NCBI GenBank assembly: GCA_017416685.1
Contig: JAFQBN010000028.1
Span: 1 to 61,462, forward strand
DNA length: 61,462 bases
Reading direction: 5' to 3'
From: Oscillospiraceae bacterium
GTDB taxonomy: Bacteria; Bacillota; Clostridia; Oscillospirales; Oscillospiraceae
Both the position numbers and the translations under genes were made by a program. Of the stretch, positions 17,039 to 25,089 are shown piece after piece (the stretch's first letter is position 1; each line of letters opens with the position of its first letter). Under the pieces are notes generated by a model, which did no database searches, had not been told where the DNA came from, and was given only the letters and a program-made list of their open reading frames with translations.

Positions 17039-18409
17039 ATGCACACAGCATCTCAAAACGTGATATTCGGCGCGGCCAAAGAGCTGATTACCCCCCGGGA
17101 GCGCACAACACTCATAGGCTTCGGCCCGGTGTTCGGTGTGCCCTTTGAGAGCATCCATGATGACCTCTATGTGCGCACCCTTGTGCTGGAAGATGCCTGG
17201 GGGGAGCGGGTGGTACTGATGGGGTTTGACCTGCTGTTCCATGACGACAGCCTGACCGCTGCTCTGCGGGACTATGCGGGGGAGAAGTACGGAGTGAAAC
17301 CGGGGAATCTGCACGTGGCCTACTCTCACACCCACTTTGCGCCTGCGGTGCGCGGTTACGACCAGCATTACCACACCGACAGCTATGAGGCGTTTTTGCT
17401 GGAACGGTGCTGTGCCTGTATCGACCGGGCGTTCCGGGATACCTGCGTCGGTACGATGGACTTTGCGGCGGTGGAGGGGGATTGGAACATCTCCCGCCGT
17501 GTGCCTCAAGGGAATGGGAAGACAAAATTTGCACCGAATCCCGACGGAGACCGGGATCCTAACCTGTACCTGCTGCGACTGCGAGATGAGGCGGGGCAAG
17601 TGCGTGTCCTGCTGACCAGTTTTGCCTGCCACCCCTCGAATTTGGCACAGCTGCATGCCATTTCGGCCGAATACCCCGGTAGGCTGTGTGCGTTATTAGA
17701 GGAACGGTATCCCGGATGTACCGCTCTGTTTTTCCAGGGTTTTGGTGCGGATACCAAGCTGAAACGGGGTGCGCAGGAGGATAAGTTTACTCCCTTGACC
17801 TATGAACAGTTGGAGGAAGTGGTACAATCCATGGTCGGTGCCGCGACCCAACAGTTAGAACACGGCAGTTGGACCGCTGTGCCGGTGCGGTTGGCCGGTT
17901 GCGCCTTTACGGTAGAGCTGCCGTTGGAGGAAAATGGACGGGCGTTCTATGAGAGCGAACTGGCCAAGTACAGTCAGCGGCTGGGTTGCCCCGGCGAGCG
18001 GTTCGTTAAGACCGAAAACGAGGGTGAGAGCGGTGCAAACAGCTTCCGCCTGATGTGGTCCTGTGCCGACTACGTGGTGGAACATTACGAGCAACTGCCC
18101 GATGCCATTACCCTGAACTGCGGTGTGGTGCGGCTGAATCCGGACTTCTATATTTTCTCCATGGGCGGCGAGCCGGTGGTAAGTCTCCAAAATGCGCTGC
18201 GGGACGCCTTTCCCAGCAAGCGGATTCTGTGTTTTGGGTACAACGATGCCATTGCCTACATCCCAAGTGATAAGGTGATTGAGGAGGGCGGCTACGAAGC
18301 CGGCGAGGGCGCCGATTTGGAGTACCGATTGAAGGGCCGGTGCAAACTCGGCGTGACCGGAATCTGCGTTGCGGGGTTTGGCGAGGCCGTGGCGGAACTG
18401 GACAAGTAA
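17039..18409 (+). CDS. Neutral-ceramidase-fold (N-terminal domain-like) hydrolase
   Basis: A 456-residue protein resembling the metal-binding N-terminal domain of neutral/alkaline ceramidases. Histidine motifs AYSHTHFAPA and SFACHPSNL fit the zinc-site pattern of that superfamily. There is no signal peptide, unlike secreted ceramidases, so it is likely cytoplasmic. In bacteria such stand-alone proteins often sit in sugar-catabolic operons and their substrates are unknown, so ceramide need not be the substrate. Start ATG 17039 follows GAGGGGTGAG. It is the last gene of the DegT-AraC-Gfo cluster and ends before a repeat and a very strong hairpin. Confidence 0.75.
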   Translation: MHTASQNVIFGAAKELITPRERTTLIGFGPVFGVPFESIHDDLYVRTLVLEDAWGERVVLMGFDLLFHDDSLTAALRDYAGEKYGVKPGNLHVAYSHTHFAPAVRGYDQHYHTDSYEAFLLERCCACIDRAFRDTCVGTMDFAAVEGDWNISRRVPQGNGKTKFAPNPDGDRDPNLYLLRLRDEAGQVRVLLTSFACHPSNLAQLHAISAEYPGRLCALLEERYPGCTALFFQGFGADTKLKRGAQEDKFTPLTYEQLEEVVQSMVGAATQQLEHGSWTAVPVRLAGCAFTVELPLEENGRAFYESELAKYSQRLGCPGERFVKTENEGESGANSFRLMWSCADYVVEHYEQLPDAITLNCGVVRLNPDFYIFSMGGEPVVSLQNALRDAFPSKRILCFGYNDAIAYIPSDKVIEEGGYEAGEGADLEYRLKGRCKLGVTGICVAGFGEAVAELDK

Positions 18410-18420
18410 AGAGTTCAGAC

Positions 18421-18462
18421 ATCAATAACCAGAAATAAGTACCGAAAAAACAGTGAAATGAG
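18421..18462 (+). repeat. 42-nt dispersed repeat, copy 1
   Basis: 38 of 42 bases match 43156-43197. Both copies sit directly upstream of a hairpin in a non-coding gap. Core shared: AGAAATAAGTACCGAAAAAA. Confidence 0.75.
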
Positions 18463-18503
18463 AAATAAATATCCCCCCGCTATGCGGGGGGATATTTATT
18501 TCT
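18461..18503. terminator. Perfect 20-bp stem terminator
   Basis: 18461-18480 pairs without mismatch with 18484-18503 around a TAT loop. The arms are A/T-rich at the base and C6/G6 near the tip, so it can work on both strands. It follows the ceramidase-like gene. Confidence 0.8.
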
Positions 18504-18525
18504 GTACACAGACGGAAACGGCGAC

Positions 18526-18554
18526 TGGATTTTTTGCGCTACCTGCGTTATAAT
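18526..18554 (+). promoter_or_regulatory. Possible promoter of the AraC-NagA-GH20 operon
   Basis: TATAAT at 18549-18554 with TGGATT 17 bases upstream, leaving a 110-base leader. A second TATAAT (18642-18647) lies close to the start codon with a poorly spaced TTGTGG (18616-18621). Confidence 0.45.
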
Positions 18555-18667
18555 GCGGCTGGACGAAAAAAGGCACGATTTTGGGACATAATTTGTAAAA
18601 ATCTGACCCACCACATTGTGGAAGAGGTGGGGGTGGCAATTTATAATAAAAGCAGAGGTGGAACGAC

Positions 18668-19531
18668 GTGGAATTGATTGATCCGATTATGGAATTTGGC
18701 CTGCAGCTGGGACGAGAAAGCCTGCAGGTGGATATTGATGCAAGCCCCCACACCATTGCGAATATGTGGGGCAGCGGCACCCACAACCATCCCAAGTTCG
18801 AGGTGCACATCCTGCTCAGCGGCAACTGCAGTATCGACATGGAAGGAACCGGTTACAAGCTGCGGGCGCGGCAGGCGGTGGTGGTGGCCCCGGGCCAGTA
18901 CCATCGGCTGGAACTGGGTGCGGGGGAGATAGAGCGGTTGTCCATGGGTCTGACCGTGCCCAATGGACCCCTGCGCCGGGCCATGCAGGCGGCGGTGGAG
19001 CAGACCAGTATCTACGTCGTGACCGACGAAATCATGCAGTTGTGCCGCGGCGTTTTGGAAGAGAGCCGGCGGCTTGAACCCTTCCGCCGGGAAATGATGC
19101 AGGCCAAGGTGTCCACGCTGGTGCTGGCAATTTTGCGGACCATGAATTTGCAGGGCGATGTGAATGGCCTGGACAAGGAAGGCAGGCGCATGCCCTCCGC
19201 CATCGATATGTATTTCGAACGCAATCTGGCCCAAAATCCCAGCGCGGAGGACCTGGCGCAGCAACTGCACATGTCCCGCCGGCACCTGAACCGCATCCTG
19301 CAGGCCAACTACGGCATGGGATTCCGGGAAAAACTGTTGCAGGCGCGGCTGGAACGGGCCAAGTGGCTGTTGCGGCACACGGAAAACTCGGTCAGCGTTA
19401 TCGCCGGCGACGTGGGGTACACCTACGACTCCGCCTTTCGCGAAGCCTTTTATCGACAGGTGGGCATGACGCCCCAGGCCTATCGGTTGAACCATAAGAA
19501 AATAAATGTACAGGAGGAAGCGGGCAAATGA
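18668..19531 (+). CDS. AraC-family regulator of the hexosaminide operon
   Basis: A 287-residue AraC-type activator. The N-terminal cupin has the metal/ligand-type HNHPKFEVHILLSG and VVVAPGQYHRLE. The C-terminal domain has the helix-turn-helix pair (SAEDLAQQLHMSRRHLNRIL and VSVIAGDVGYTYDSAFREAF) and ends GMTPQAYR. The start is GTG 18668 with AGAGGTGG upstream. Its stop overlaps the start of the NagA-like gene by one base pair of codons (ATGA), so it is co-translated with the deacetylase it probably regulates. Confidence 0.92.
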   Translation: MELIDPIMEFGLQLGRESLQVDIDASPHTIANMWGSGTHNHPKFEVHILLSGNCSIDMEGTGYKLRARQAVVVAPGQYHRLELGAGEIERLSMGLTVPNGPLRRAMQAAVEQTSIYVVTDEIMQLCRGVLEESRRLEPFRREMMQAKVSTLVLAILRTMNLQGDVNGLDKEGRRMPSAIDMYFERNLAQNPSAEDLAQQLHMSRRHLNRILQANYGMGFREKLLQARLERAKWLLRHTENSVSVIAGDVGYTYDSAFREAFYRQVGMTPQAYRLNHKKINVQEEAGK

Positions 19532-20670
19532 AAGGGATTATCCATGCGGAACTGGTCATGCGTGACCATCTGATTCCCGATGCGGTTATCTTTATGGAGG
19601 ACGGCATCATCACCGGCTACGGCGAGATGCGCAACACCCCCATCCCCGAGGGATGCGAGGTGATTGACGTTGCGGGTGCCTATGTCGGCCCCGGTCTGGT
19701 GGATATCCACACCCACGCCGGTGACGATGTGACCATCAGCGACGAGCCCTACACCCCCTGTACCGCCCACCTGAAGGCGGGCACCACCACCTTGTTGGCG
19801 GCGCTGTATTTCAGCTCTACCAAGGAACAGCTGGTGGAGCAAGCCGCCCGTGTGCGGGCCGCCATCGGCCAGCCGGGTGCGGAGAACCTGACCGGCTTTT
19901 ACATGGAGGCGCCCTACATGAACCCCAAGTTCGGCGCCGATCGCTCCAACAACCCCTGGAACCACCCGGTGTGCAAGGCGGACTATCAGCCGGTCATCGA
20001 TGCGGTGGGGGACAAGGCCTTTGTGTGGGCACTGGCTCCGGAGCGGGAGAATATTTTGGACTTTGTCAAGGATGCCAAGGCAGCTAACCCTGCCGTCCGC
20101 TTCGCTGTGGGTCACTCCGAGGCGGAACCCTACCAAATTGAGGCGCTGATGCCCTACGGGCTGTGCTTGGGCACCCACCACACCAACGCCACGGGCACCA
20201 TCGTGAAGTATCCCGAGTGCCGGGGGGTGTGCGTGGATGAAACGGTCAGCTACAACCACGATATTTACGCGGAGCTTATCTGCGACAGCGTGGGAATTCA
20301 TGTGGACCCCTATATGCTGCGGCTGGTACGGAAAATCAAGGGGGACGACCGCGTTATCCTCATCTCCGACCAGTGCGCCGGCGTGGCGCCTGCTCCTGCG
20401 GGGTACGAGCACGTCCACGACATCAACTTTGACTTTGAGGGCGAGATCTACGGCTCCCGCCTGACACTGAATGTGGCCTGCCGCAACATGATGAAGCACA
20501 CCGGTGCCTCTATCGTGGACGTGTTTCGCTTTGCAAGCTATAATCCCGCCCGGGCCGTGGGCCTTCTGGACCGAGGAGAGATCGCTGTGGGTAAACGGGC
20601 CGACCTGCTTGTGTGCGACCACAAGATGAATGTGAAAACCGTGTTCCTTGCCGGCAAGGAAATGGATTGA
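19528..20670 (+). CDS. nagA: NagA-like N-acetylglucosamine-6-phosphate deacetylase (amidohydrolase)
   Basis: A 380-residue amidohydrolase-superfamily TIM barrel. NagA removes acetate from GlcNAc-6-phosphate in amino-sugar catabolism. Visible: PGLVDIHTHAGDD (metal HxH), the metal-glutamate loop FYMEAPYMNPKFG, HSEAEP, GTHHTNA and the catalytic-aspartate stretch ISDQCAG, then a C-terminal strand GEIAVGKRADLLVCDH. AGGAGG precedes the ATG, which overlaps the preceding stop. The downstream GH20-like gene, 16 bases away, would supply N-acetylhexosamine. GTHHTNA and the loop differ from E. coli NagA, so the true substrate may be another N-acetylated sugar. Confidence 0.82.
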   Translation: MKGIIHAELVMRDHLIPDAVIFMEDGIITGYGEMRNTPIPEGCEVIDVAGAYVGPGLVDIHTHAGDDVTISDEPYTPCTAHLKAGTTTLLAALYFSSTKEQLVEQAARVRAAIGQPGAENLTGFYMEAPYMNPKFGADRSNNPWNHPVCKADYQPVIDAVGDKAFVWALAPERENILDFVKDAKAANPAVRFAVGHSEAEPYQIEALMPYGLCLGTHHTNATGTIVKYPECRGVCVDETVSYNHDIYAELICDSVGIHVDPYMLRLVRKIKGDDRVILISDQCAGVAPAPAGYEHVHDINFDFEGEIYGSRLTLNVACRNMMKHTGASIVDVFRFASYNPARAVGLLDRGEIAVGKRADLLVCDHKMNVKTVFLAGKEMD

Positions 20671-20686
20671 TAGGAGGCAAACAAAG

Positions 20687-22852
20687 ATGACTGCAAAGAA
20701 CCTGCAAAAGAAGATTTTTCCCCTGCCCAAACAGGTGGAAGTGAGCGACAGCACCCTGAAGCTGGACAAGGTGGCCCTGAAGATCACCGCCGATGTTCAT
20801 ACCGCCAAGCAGGCCGCCGCCGTGATTGAGAAAAAGCTGGCCGCCCTCGGTATCGCCGTGTGCGATTGCGCCAAGACCACCATTACCTTGGCACTGGGCG
20901 ACGCTCCTGCCCAGGTGCAGTTTGCCGAGCAGGGCTACCGCATCGCCGTTACCGCCGATGGCGTGGAGTTGACCGGCTTCGGTGCTCAGGGCGTGTACTA
21001 CGCAGCGGTGTCCTTCGTGCAGATTTTGGACAAGGAGATTCCTTGTTGTAATATTTTGGACTGGCCGGATATGGCCTTCCGTGGCCATGTAATCGAGAGC
21101 CGTCTGGGCAGCGACCTGATGGAGAAAGAGGACTGGTTCGCCATGATCGACGATCTGGCCGGCCAGAAAATCAACCACCTGCAGGTCAACGTGTACGGCT
21201 GCTGGCTGGTGCAGTACGACGGGCGAGTCAGCGAGTATCTGTACGTCCCCATCGACGGCTATCCCGAGCTGAAGACCCCCTTCCACCTGAAGTATTACTC
21301 CCCTGCCAAGGGCGAGTGGGTGGAGAGCGACAAGCTACCCCCCATGTTTGAGAAGAACTTCTTTGGCGAACTGGTGGCCTACGGCTACGAGCGGGGCGTG
21401 AAGGTGTTCCCCGGCTTCAACTCCTATGGCCACAACACCCTCATCCCCCACACGTATCCCGAACTGTCTGCCAAGGACGAGGAGGGCAATCCCAGCTACT
21501 CCGGCTTCTGCACCTCCAACCCTGATGTGTACAAGCTGCTGTTTGCTGCCTATGACCAGCTGATTGACAAATATATGAAGCCCTATGGCTCCGATTGCAT
21601 CGCCCTACAGCTGGACGAGGTGTGGGCAGAAATCGGCCAGTACGCCGGCGACATTTTCAGCAAGCGTTCCCCTTGGTGCAAGTGCCCCAAATGTAAGGAC
21701 TTGAACGAGGGTCTGCTTTTCGTGGAGCACACCGTGCGCCTGGTCAAGCACCTGAAGGAGAAGGGCATGAAGCGGGTGTTCATCTGCTGCGATATGCTCA
21801 TCGACCACGGCCCCAATGGAGTGGGCGTGCTGACCGAGCCGCTGCTGGCCGCCCTGAAGCGAGAGGATGTGTTTGACACCGTCACCATCACCTGGTGGAC
21901 CTACGCCGACCTGTGGGAGAAGCTGATGTTCCACACCACCCAGCCGGAGACCGGCCTGCACCGGGTCACCTCCCCTTGGAACGGCTATTACCACTGGTGC
22001 TGCCAGACCAACTCCACCCGTGACATCTACATGCTGGCCAAGATGGCCAAGGAGGAAAACTGCGACGGTATGCATTCCTACTCCGCCTATGACCGCTGCT
22101 TCGACCGCAGCCACCACCTGCTGGCGGAACTGAGCTGGAGCTACGACCAGGCCGGCGGGATTCAGGACGTGACGGACCGCTACCTGCAGCAGAACTTCCC
22201 CACCCAATACGAGGCGGCCCGCAAGGCGTTCCGCCTGTTCGACCTCATCACCGAGGAGCGCATCGACCAGCCCGAGGGCAACTCCTCTTGCCTTGCCAAT
22301 TATTTCATGCTCCGTGACCGGCTGAGCTACTACTTCTACTCCTACGTAGCGGCCGGTAAGCCCTATCCCCGTGTGTTCCCCGGCGAGGCGCTGGAGAAGG
22401 TCTGCGCCCGTCGCGAGGACCACCTGCGTGCCATGCTGTCCATCTCCGGTATGGCCAAGGAGGCCAAGGCCATTTGGGAGCAGATTGCCGCCGACCCCGC
22501 CTGTAATCAGGAAATGGCCCGCCGTTACGCGTACGAGGCGGATAACTACATGGTGCTGGTGGACGATTATCTTGCCATGCTGCGCATGATGGAGCTGGCC
22601 GGGGACGGCGAGTATGACGCCGTAAAAGCCATGGCCGAGGAGCGCCGTGACACCCGCATCGCCCTGATGCGCCGCCACGAACAGGTGAAGGACAGCTATC
22701 AGCAGCCTTGGAACCTGCGTAACCACAGCATCTTTATGCAGTTCTTTGAGGACCTGCGCAACTACCTTGATACCACCCCTGCCGACAAGGTGGAGCTGAA
22801 CTTCTTCGATATGCGCCACTTTGCCTCCGAGCGATTTATGTGGCTGCGCTGA
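20687..22852 (+). CDS. GH20-like beta-N-acetylhexosaminidase
   Basis: A 721-residue protein with no signal peptide, so probably intracellular. Residues about 8-115 match the non-catalytic GH20b-type alpha/beta domain (LPKQVEVSDSTLK..., GYRIAVTADGVELTGFGAQGVYYA). The following TIM barrel begins DWPDMAFRGHVIESRL, as in GH20 enzymes. The expected Asp-Glu pair that acts in substrate-assisted catalysis is in IALQLDEVWAE (D310-E311). A CX2C pair (CKCPKCK) follows. The C-terminal 250 residues are helical. The ATG at 20687 is set by AGGAGG. It shares an operon with the NagA-like gene. The barrel motifs diverge from textbook GH20, so a new subfamily or a GH84/GH123-like specificity is possible. Confidence 0.75.
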   Translation: MTAKNLQKKIFPLPKQVEVSDSTLKLDKVALKITADVHTAKQAAAVIEKKLAALGIAVCDCAKTTITLALGDAPAQVQFAEQGYRIAVTADGVELTGFGAQGVYYAAVSFVQILDKEIPCCNILDWPDMAFRGHVIESRLGSDLMEKEDWFAMIDDLAGQKINHLQVNVYGCWLVQYDGRVSEYLYVPIDGYPELKTPFHLKYYSPAKGEWVESDKLPPMFEKNFFGELVAYGYERGVKVFPGFNSYGHNTLIPHTYPELSAKDEEGNPSYSGFCTSNPDVYKLLFAAYDQLIDKYMKPYGSDCIALQLDEVWAEIGQYAGDIFSKRSPWCKCPKCKDLNEGLLFVEHTVRLVKHLKEKGMKRVFICCDMLIDHGPNGVGVLTEPLLAALKREDVFDTVTITWWTYADLWEKLMFHTTQPETGLHRVTSPWNGYYHWCCQTNSTRDIYMLAKMAKEENCDGMHSYSAYDRCFDRSHHLLAELSWSYDQAGGIQDVTDRYLQQNFPTQYEAARKAFRLFDLITEERIDQPEGNSSCLANYFMLRDRLSYYFYSYVAAGKPYPRVFPGEALEKVCARREDHLRAMLSISGMAKEAKAIWEQIAADPACNQEMARRYAYEADNYMVLVDDYLAMLRMMELAGDGEYDAVKAMAEERRDTRIALMRRHEQVKDSYQQPWNLRNHSIFMQFFEDLRNYLDTTPADKVELNFFDMRHFASERFMWLR

Positions 22853-22974
22853 CAGAATAAGGGGACGATGGGAATGGGGAAACGGCAAGATAGCGTTGCC
22901 CGTTTGGACGTCGCACCACATCCGGATACGATGCCGAAGGAGTTCATTCCCATCTGCCGCCGCAGATAACAAAC

Positions 22975-23008
22975 AAAAAGCACCCGACAACAAGTCGGGT
23001 GCTTTTTT
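22975..23008. terminator. Bidirectional terminator
   Basis: A 13-bp stem (22976-22988 with 22994-23006) with A and T tails serves the GH20-like gene (+) and the convergent AraC gene (-), whose stop codon abuts it. Confidence 0.85.
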
Positions 23009-23009
23009 G

Positions 23010-23855
23010 TTACGGCTCAATGGTTCGGTGTGCGGCAAACTCGTTTTCTCTGGAGGGGCTGCGCCCAAAATAGGCGGTATAGTTGCGGAAGAAGGTCGCG
23101 TAGTCACTGAAGCCGCAGGAGGAGAAGACGGTGCTGGGCTTTTCTCCCATCCGAATCAGCTTCTGTGCCTTGGCAAGCCGGCGAATGTTGATGAATTTCT
23201 TGGGCGTTATCTGCAAGTGTTCCGTGAACAGATGGTGCAGATGACTTTTGTTGACGCACAAGTGCCGGCAGATTTCGTCGATGGTGATTGGGTCGCAGTA
23301 GTGCCGGGCGATGTATTGCAGGGCATCCCTCAACGTGGGGTGCATAGACGATATGGGCTCACCGTCAAAATCGTCGGGCCGAATGAGGTATATGTGGAAC
23401 AAAATTTCCTCAATGGTGTTTTGAAGCAGAAGAGCCAGATCCTCGCCCTGAAAGTGTTCACAGTAAAAGTCCAGCTTTTCAAACAGACCCAAGATGGAAC
23501 TGTTGCCGTTGCAATCAATAAAATGCAGGGACTTTGGAATGCGGTCGAAGACCCGGTTGCCCACAACGGTTTCGTCAAAGAGGATGTTGTAACGCTCGTA
23601 ATCGCTGTCGGAGTCAAACATCATTTTGTGCGGAATGTTTGCCCGGAATATGACGAGATTGTTCTTGCCGAGCTTATAAATCTGCTCGCCGATCATCGCG
23701 GAAACGCTGCCGGCTTTTACGAGGATAAGCTCGCACACGTCGTGAACGTGGAAGGTGGATTGGATATTTTTCAGGGGGGTGGAGATGGTGGCGTGGCCGC
23801 AGTATATGACGTTATTCCGGTAGGTGAAGTGCCGGGTGAAGGCGGTTTGTTTCAA
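23010..23855 (-). CDS. AraC-family regulator
   Basis: A 281-residue regulator divergent from two Gfo/Idh genes. The cupin half contains FHVHDVCELILVKAGS and NLVIFRANIPHKM. The DNA-binding half contains ITIDEICRHLCVNKSHLHHLF and PSTVFSSCGFSDYATFFRNY, then FGRSPSREN. I place the start at the TTG of 23855, eight bases after AGGAG; longer in-frame versions (to 23909) begin with weak codons and no ribosome site. It lies under a near-consensus promoter. The target is probably the divergent oxidoreductase pair. Confidence 0.9.
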   Translation of the reverse strand: MKQTAFTRHFTYRNNVIYCGHATISTPLKNIQSTFHVHDVCELILVKAGSVSAMIGEQIYKLGKNNLVIFRANIPHKMMFDSDSDYERYNILFDETVVGNRVFDRIPKSLHFIDCNGNSSILGLFEKLDFYCEHFQGEDLALLLQNTIEEILFHIYLIRPDDFDGEPISSMHPTLRDALQYIARHYCDPITIDEICRHLCVNKSHLHHLFTEHLQITPKKFINIRRLAKAQKLIRMGEKPSTVFSSCGFSDYATFFRNYTAYFGRSPSRENEFAAHRTIEP

Positions 23856-23889
23856 CGGTAACACTCCTCTTTGTATGACGGGTACTGCC

Positions 23890-23918
23890 ATTGTACAGCA
23901 AAAACACATTTATTGCAA
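23890..23918 (-). promoter_or_regulatory. Promoter of the AraC gene at 23010-23855
   Basis: TTGCAA (complement of 23913-23918), 17 bases, TACAAT (complement of 23890-23895), 35 bases before the chosen start. Confidence 0.75.
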
Positions 23919-23940
23919 TATAAGAACCTATTTTTTCCTA

Positions 23941-23968
23941 TTTACTATCAAAAAAACGGGGTTATGAT
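23941..23968 (+). promoter_or_regulatory. Probable promoter of the Gfo/Idh pair
   Basis: TTTACT (23941-23946), 16 bases, TATGAT (23963-23968), 37 bases before the ATG and close to the divergent AraC promoter. Confidence 0.5.
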
Positions 23969-24004
23969 GGTGACACAAACCCAGATGATTTGGAGGTTGT
24001 TATG

Positions 24005-25075
24005 ATGAAAAAATTGAACGTAGCCATTATTGGTCAGGGTCGAAGCGGACGTGATATCCACGGCGCCTACTTCCACACAGAGGCGGCTCAGCTGCTGTAC
24101 AACGTGGTGGCCGTGGTGGATCGGGACGAGCGGTGCCGGACCCGGGCGCTGGAGGAGTTCCCCGGTTGTGAGGCCTTTGAGCGCCCCGAGCAGCTCTATG
24201 GCCGCACCGACGTCGATCTGGTGGTCAACTCCACCATCTCCAACGAGCATTTTGAGGTTGCTATGGGTCTGTTGGAAAACGGCTTCAACGTGCTGACCGA
24301 AAAGCCCTTTGCCCGCACCCGGTACGAGTGTGACGCCATCATCGCAAAGGCCAAGGAAAAGGGTGTCAAGCTGTGTGTGTTCCAGCAGTCGTTTACCTTC
24401 CCCTTCTACCGTAAGGCCAAGGAATTCATCGCCAGCGGCAAGCTGGGCGACATTCAGCAGGTGGATATCACCTACAGCAACTTTGCCCGCCGCTGGGACT
24501 GGCAGTGCGTGCAGAGCAAGATGGGCGGCAACATCTACAACACCGGCCCCCATCCCATCGGTCTGGCGCTGGGGTTCCTGGACTTTGACCCCAAGGCGCA
24601 GGTGGTGTTCTCCCGTCTGGAGCAGGTTATGAACAGCGGCGACTCCGACGGGTATGCCAAGCTTATCATCACCGCCCCCGGCAAGCCCGTGGTGGACGTG
24701 GAGGTCAACTCCAACGACGCTTTCGTGGGCCCCAACTTTAAGGTGCTGGGATCCAAAGGTACCTTTAAGTCCACCTTCGGCAAGTGGGAGGCGGAGTACA
24801 TCGTGGACGGCGAGAATCCCGAGCAGCCCCTGATTCTGGAGTCTATGAAGAACGAGGCCGGTCTGCCGGCCTACTGCTCCGAAAAGCTCATCACCCACAA
24901 GGAAGAGGGCGAGTATGTGGGCAGCCTGGTGCTGGGTGTGGACGAGTTTTACGAGGTGCTGTACAAGCACATCACGCAAGGGACAGAGCTGGAAGTCAAG
25001 CCGGAGCACGCTGCCCAGACCATCAGTATGATTGAGACGGCGCACGCCCAGAATCCCCTGCCCGTCAAGTTTTAA
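24005..25075 (+). CDS. Gfo/Idh/MocA-family oxidoreductase
   Basis: A 356-residue NAD(P)-dependent oxidoreductase. Rossmann start MKKLNVAIIGQGRSGRDIHG, then NVLTEKPFARTRYECD (EKP motif) and the substrate-domain segment GGNIYNTGPHPIGLAL containing the conserved histidine region. ATG 24005 lies seven bases after GGAGGT (24002 is also possible). It forms a two-gene operon with the next gene, 14 bases away, probably under the divergent AraC protein. Substrate unknown; a two-enzyme oxidation or epimerisation of a sugar acid is plausible. Confidence 0.92.
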   Translation: MKKLNVAIIGQGRSGRDIHGAYFHTEAAQLLYNVVAVVDRDERCRTRALEEFPGCEAFERPEQLYGRTDVDLVVNSTISNEHFEVAMGLLENGFNVLTEKPFARTRYECDAIIAKAKEKGVKLCVFQQSFTFPFYRKAKEFIASGKLGDIQQVDITYSNFARRWDWQCVQSKMGGNIYNTGPHPIGLALGFLDFDPKAQVVFSRLEQVMNSGDSDGYAKLIITAPGKPVVDVEVNSNDAFVGPNFKVLGSKGTFKSTFGKWEAEYIVDGENPEQPLILESMKNEAGLPAYCSEKLITHKEEGEYVGSLVLGVDEFYEVLYKHITQGTELEVKPEHAAQTISMIETAHAQNPLPVKF

Positions 25076-25089
25076 GGGAGGACACAGCT

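Noticed and set aside
22871-22950. Possible small gene after the GH20-like gene
   Set aside because: No start with a ribosome site and no length; only intergenic sequence before the shared terminator.
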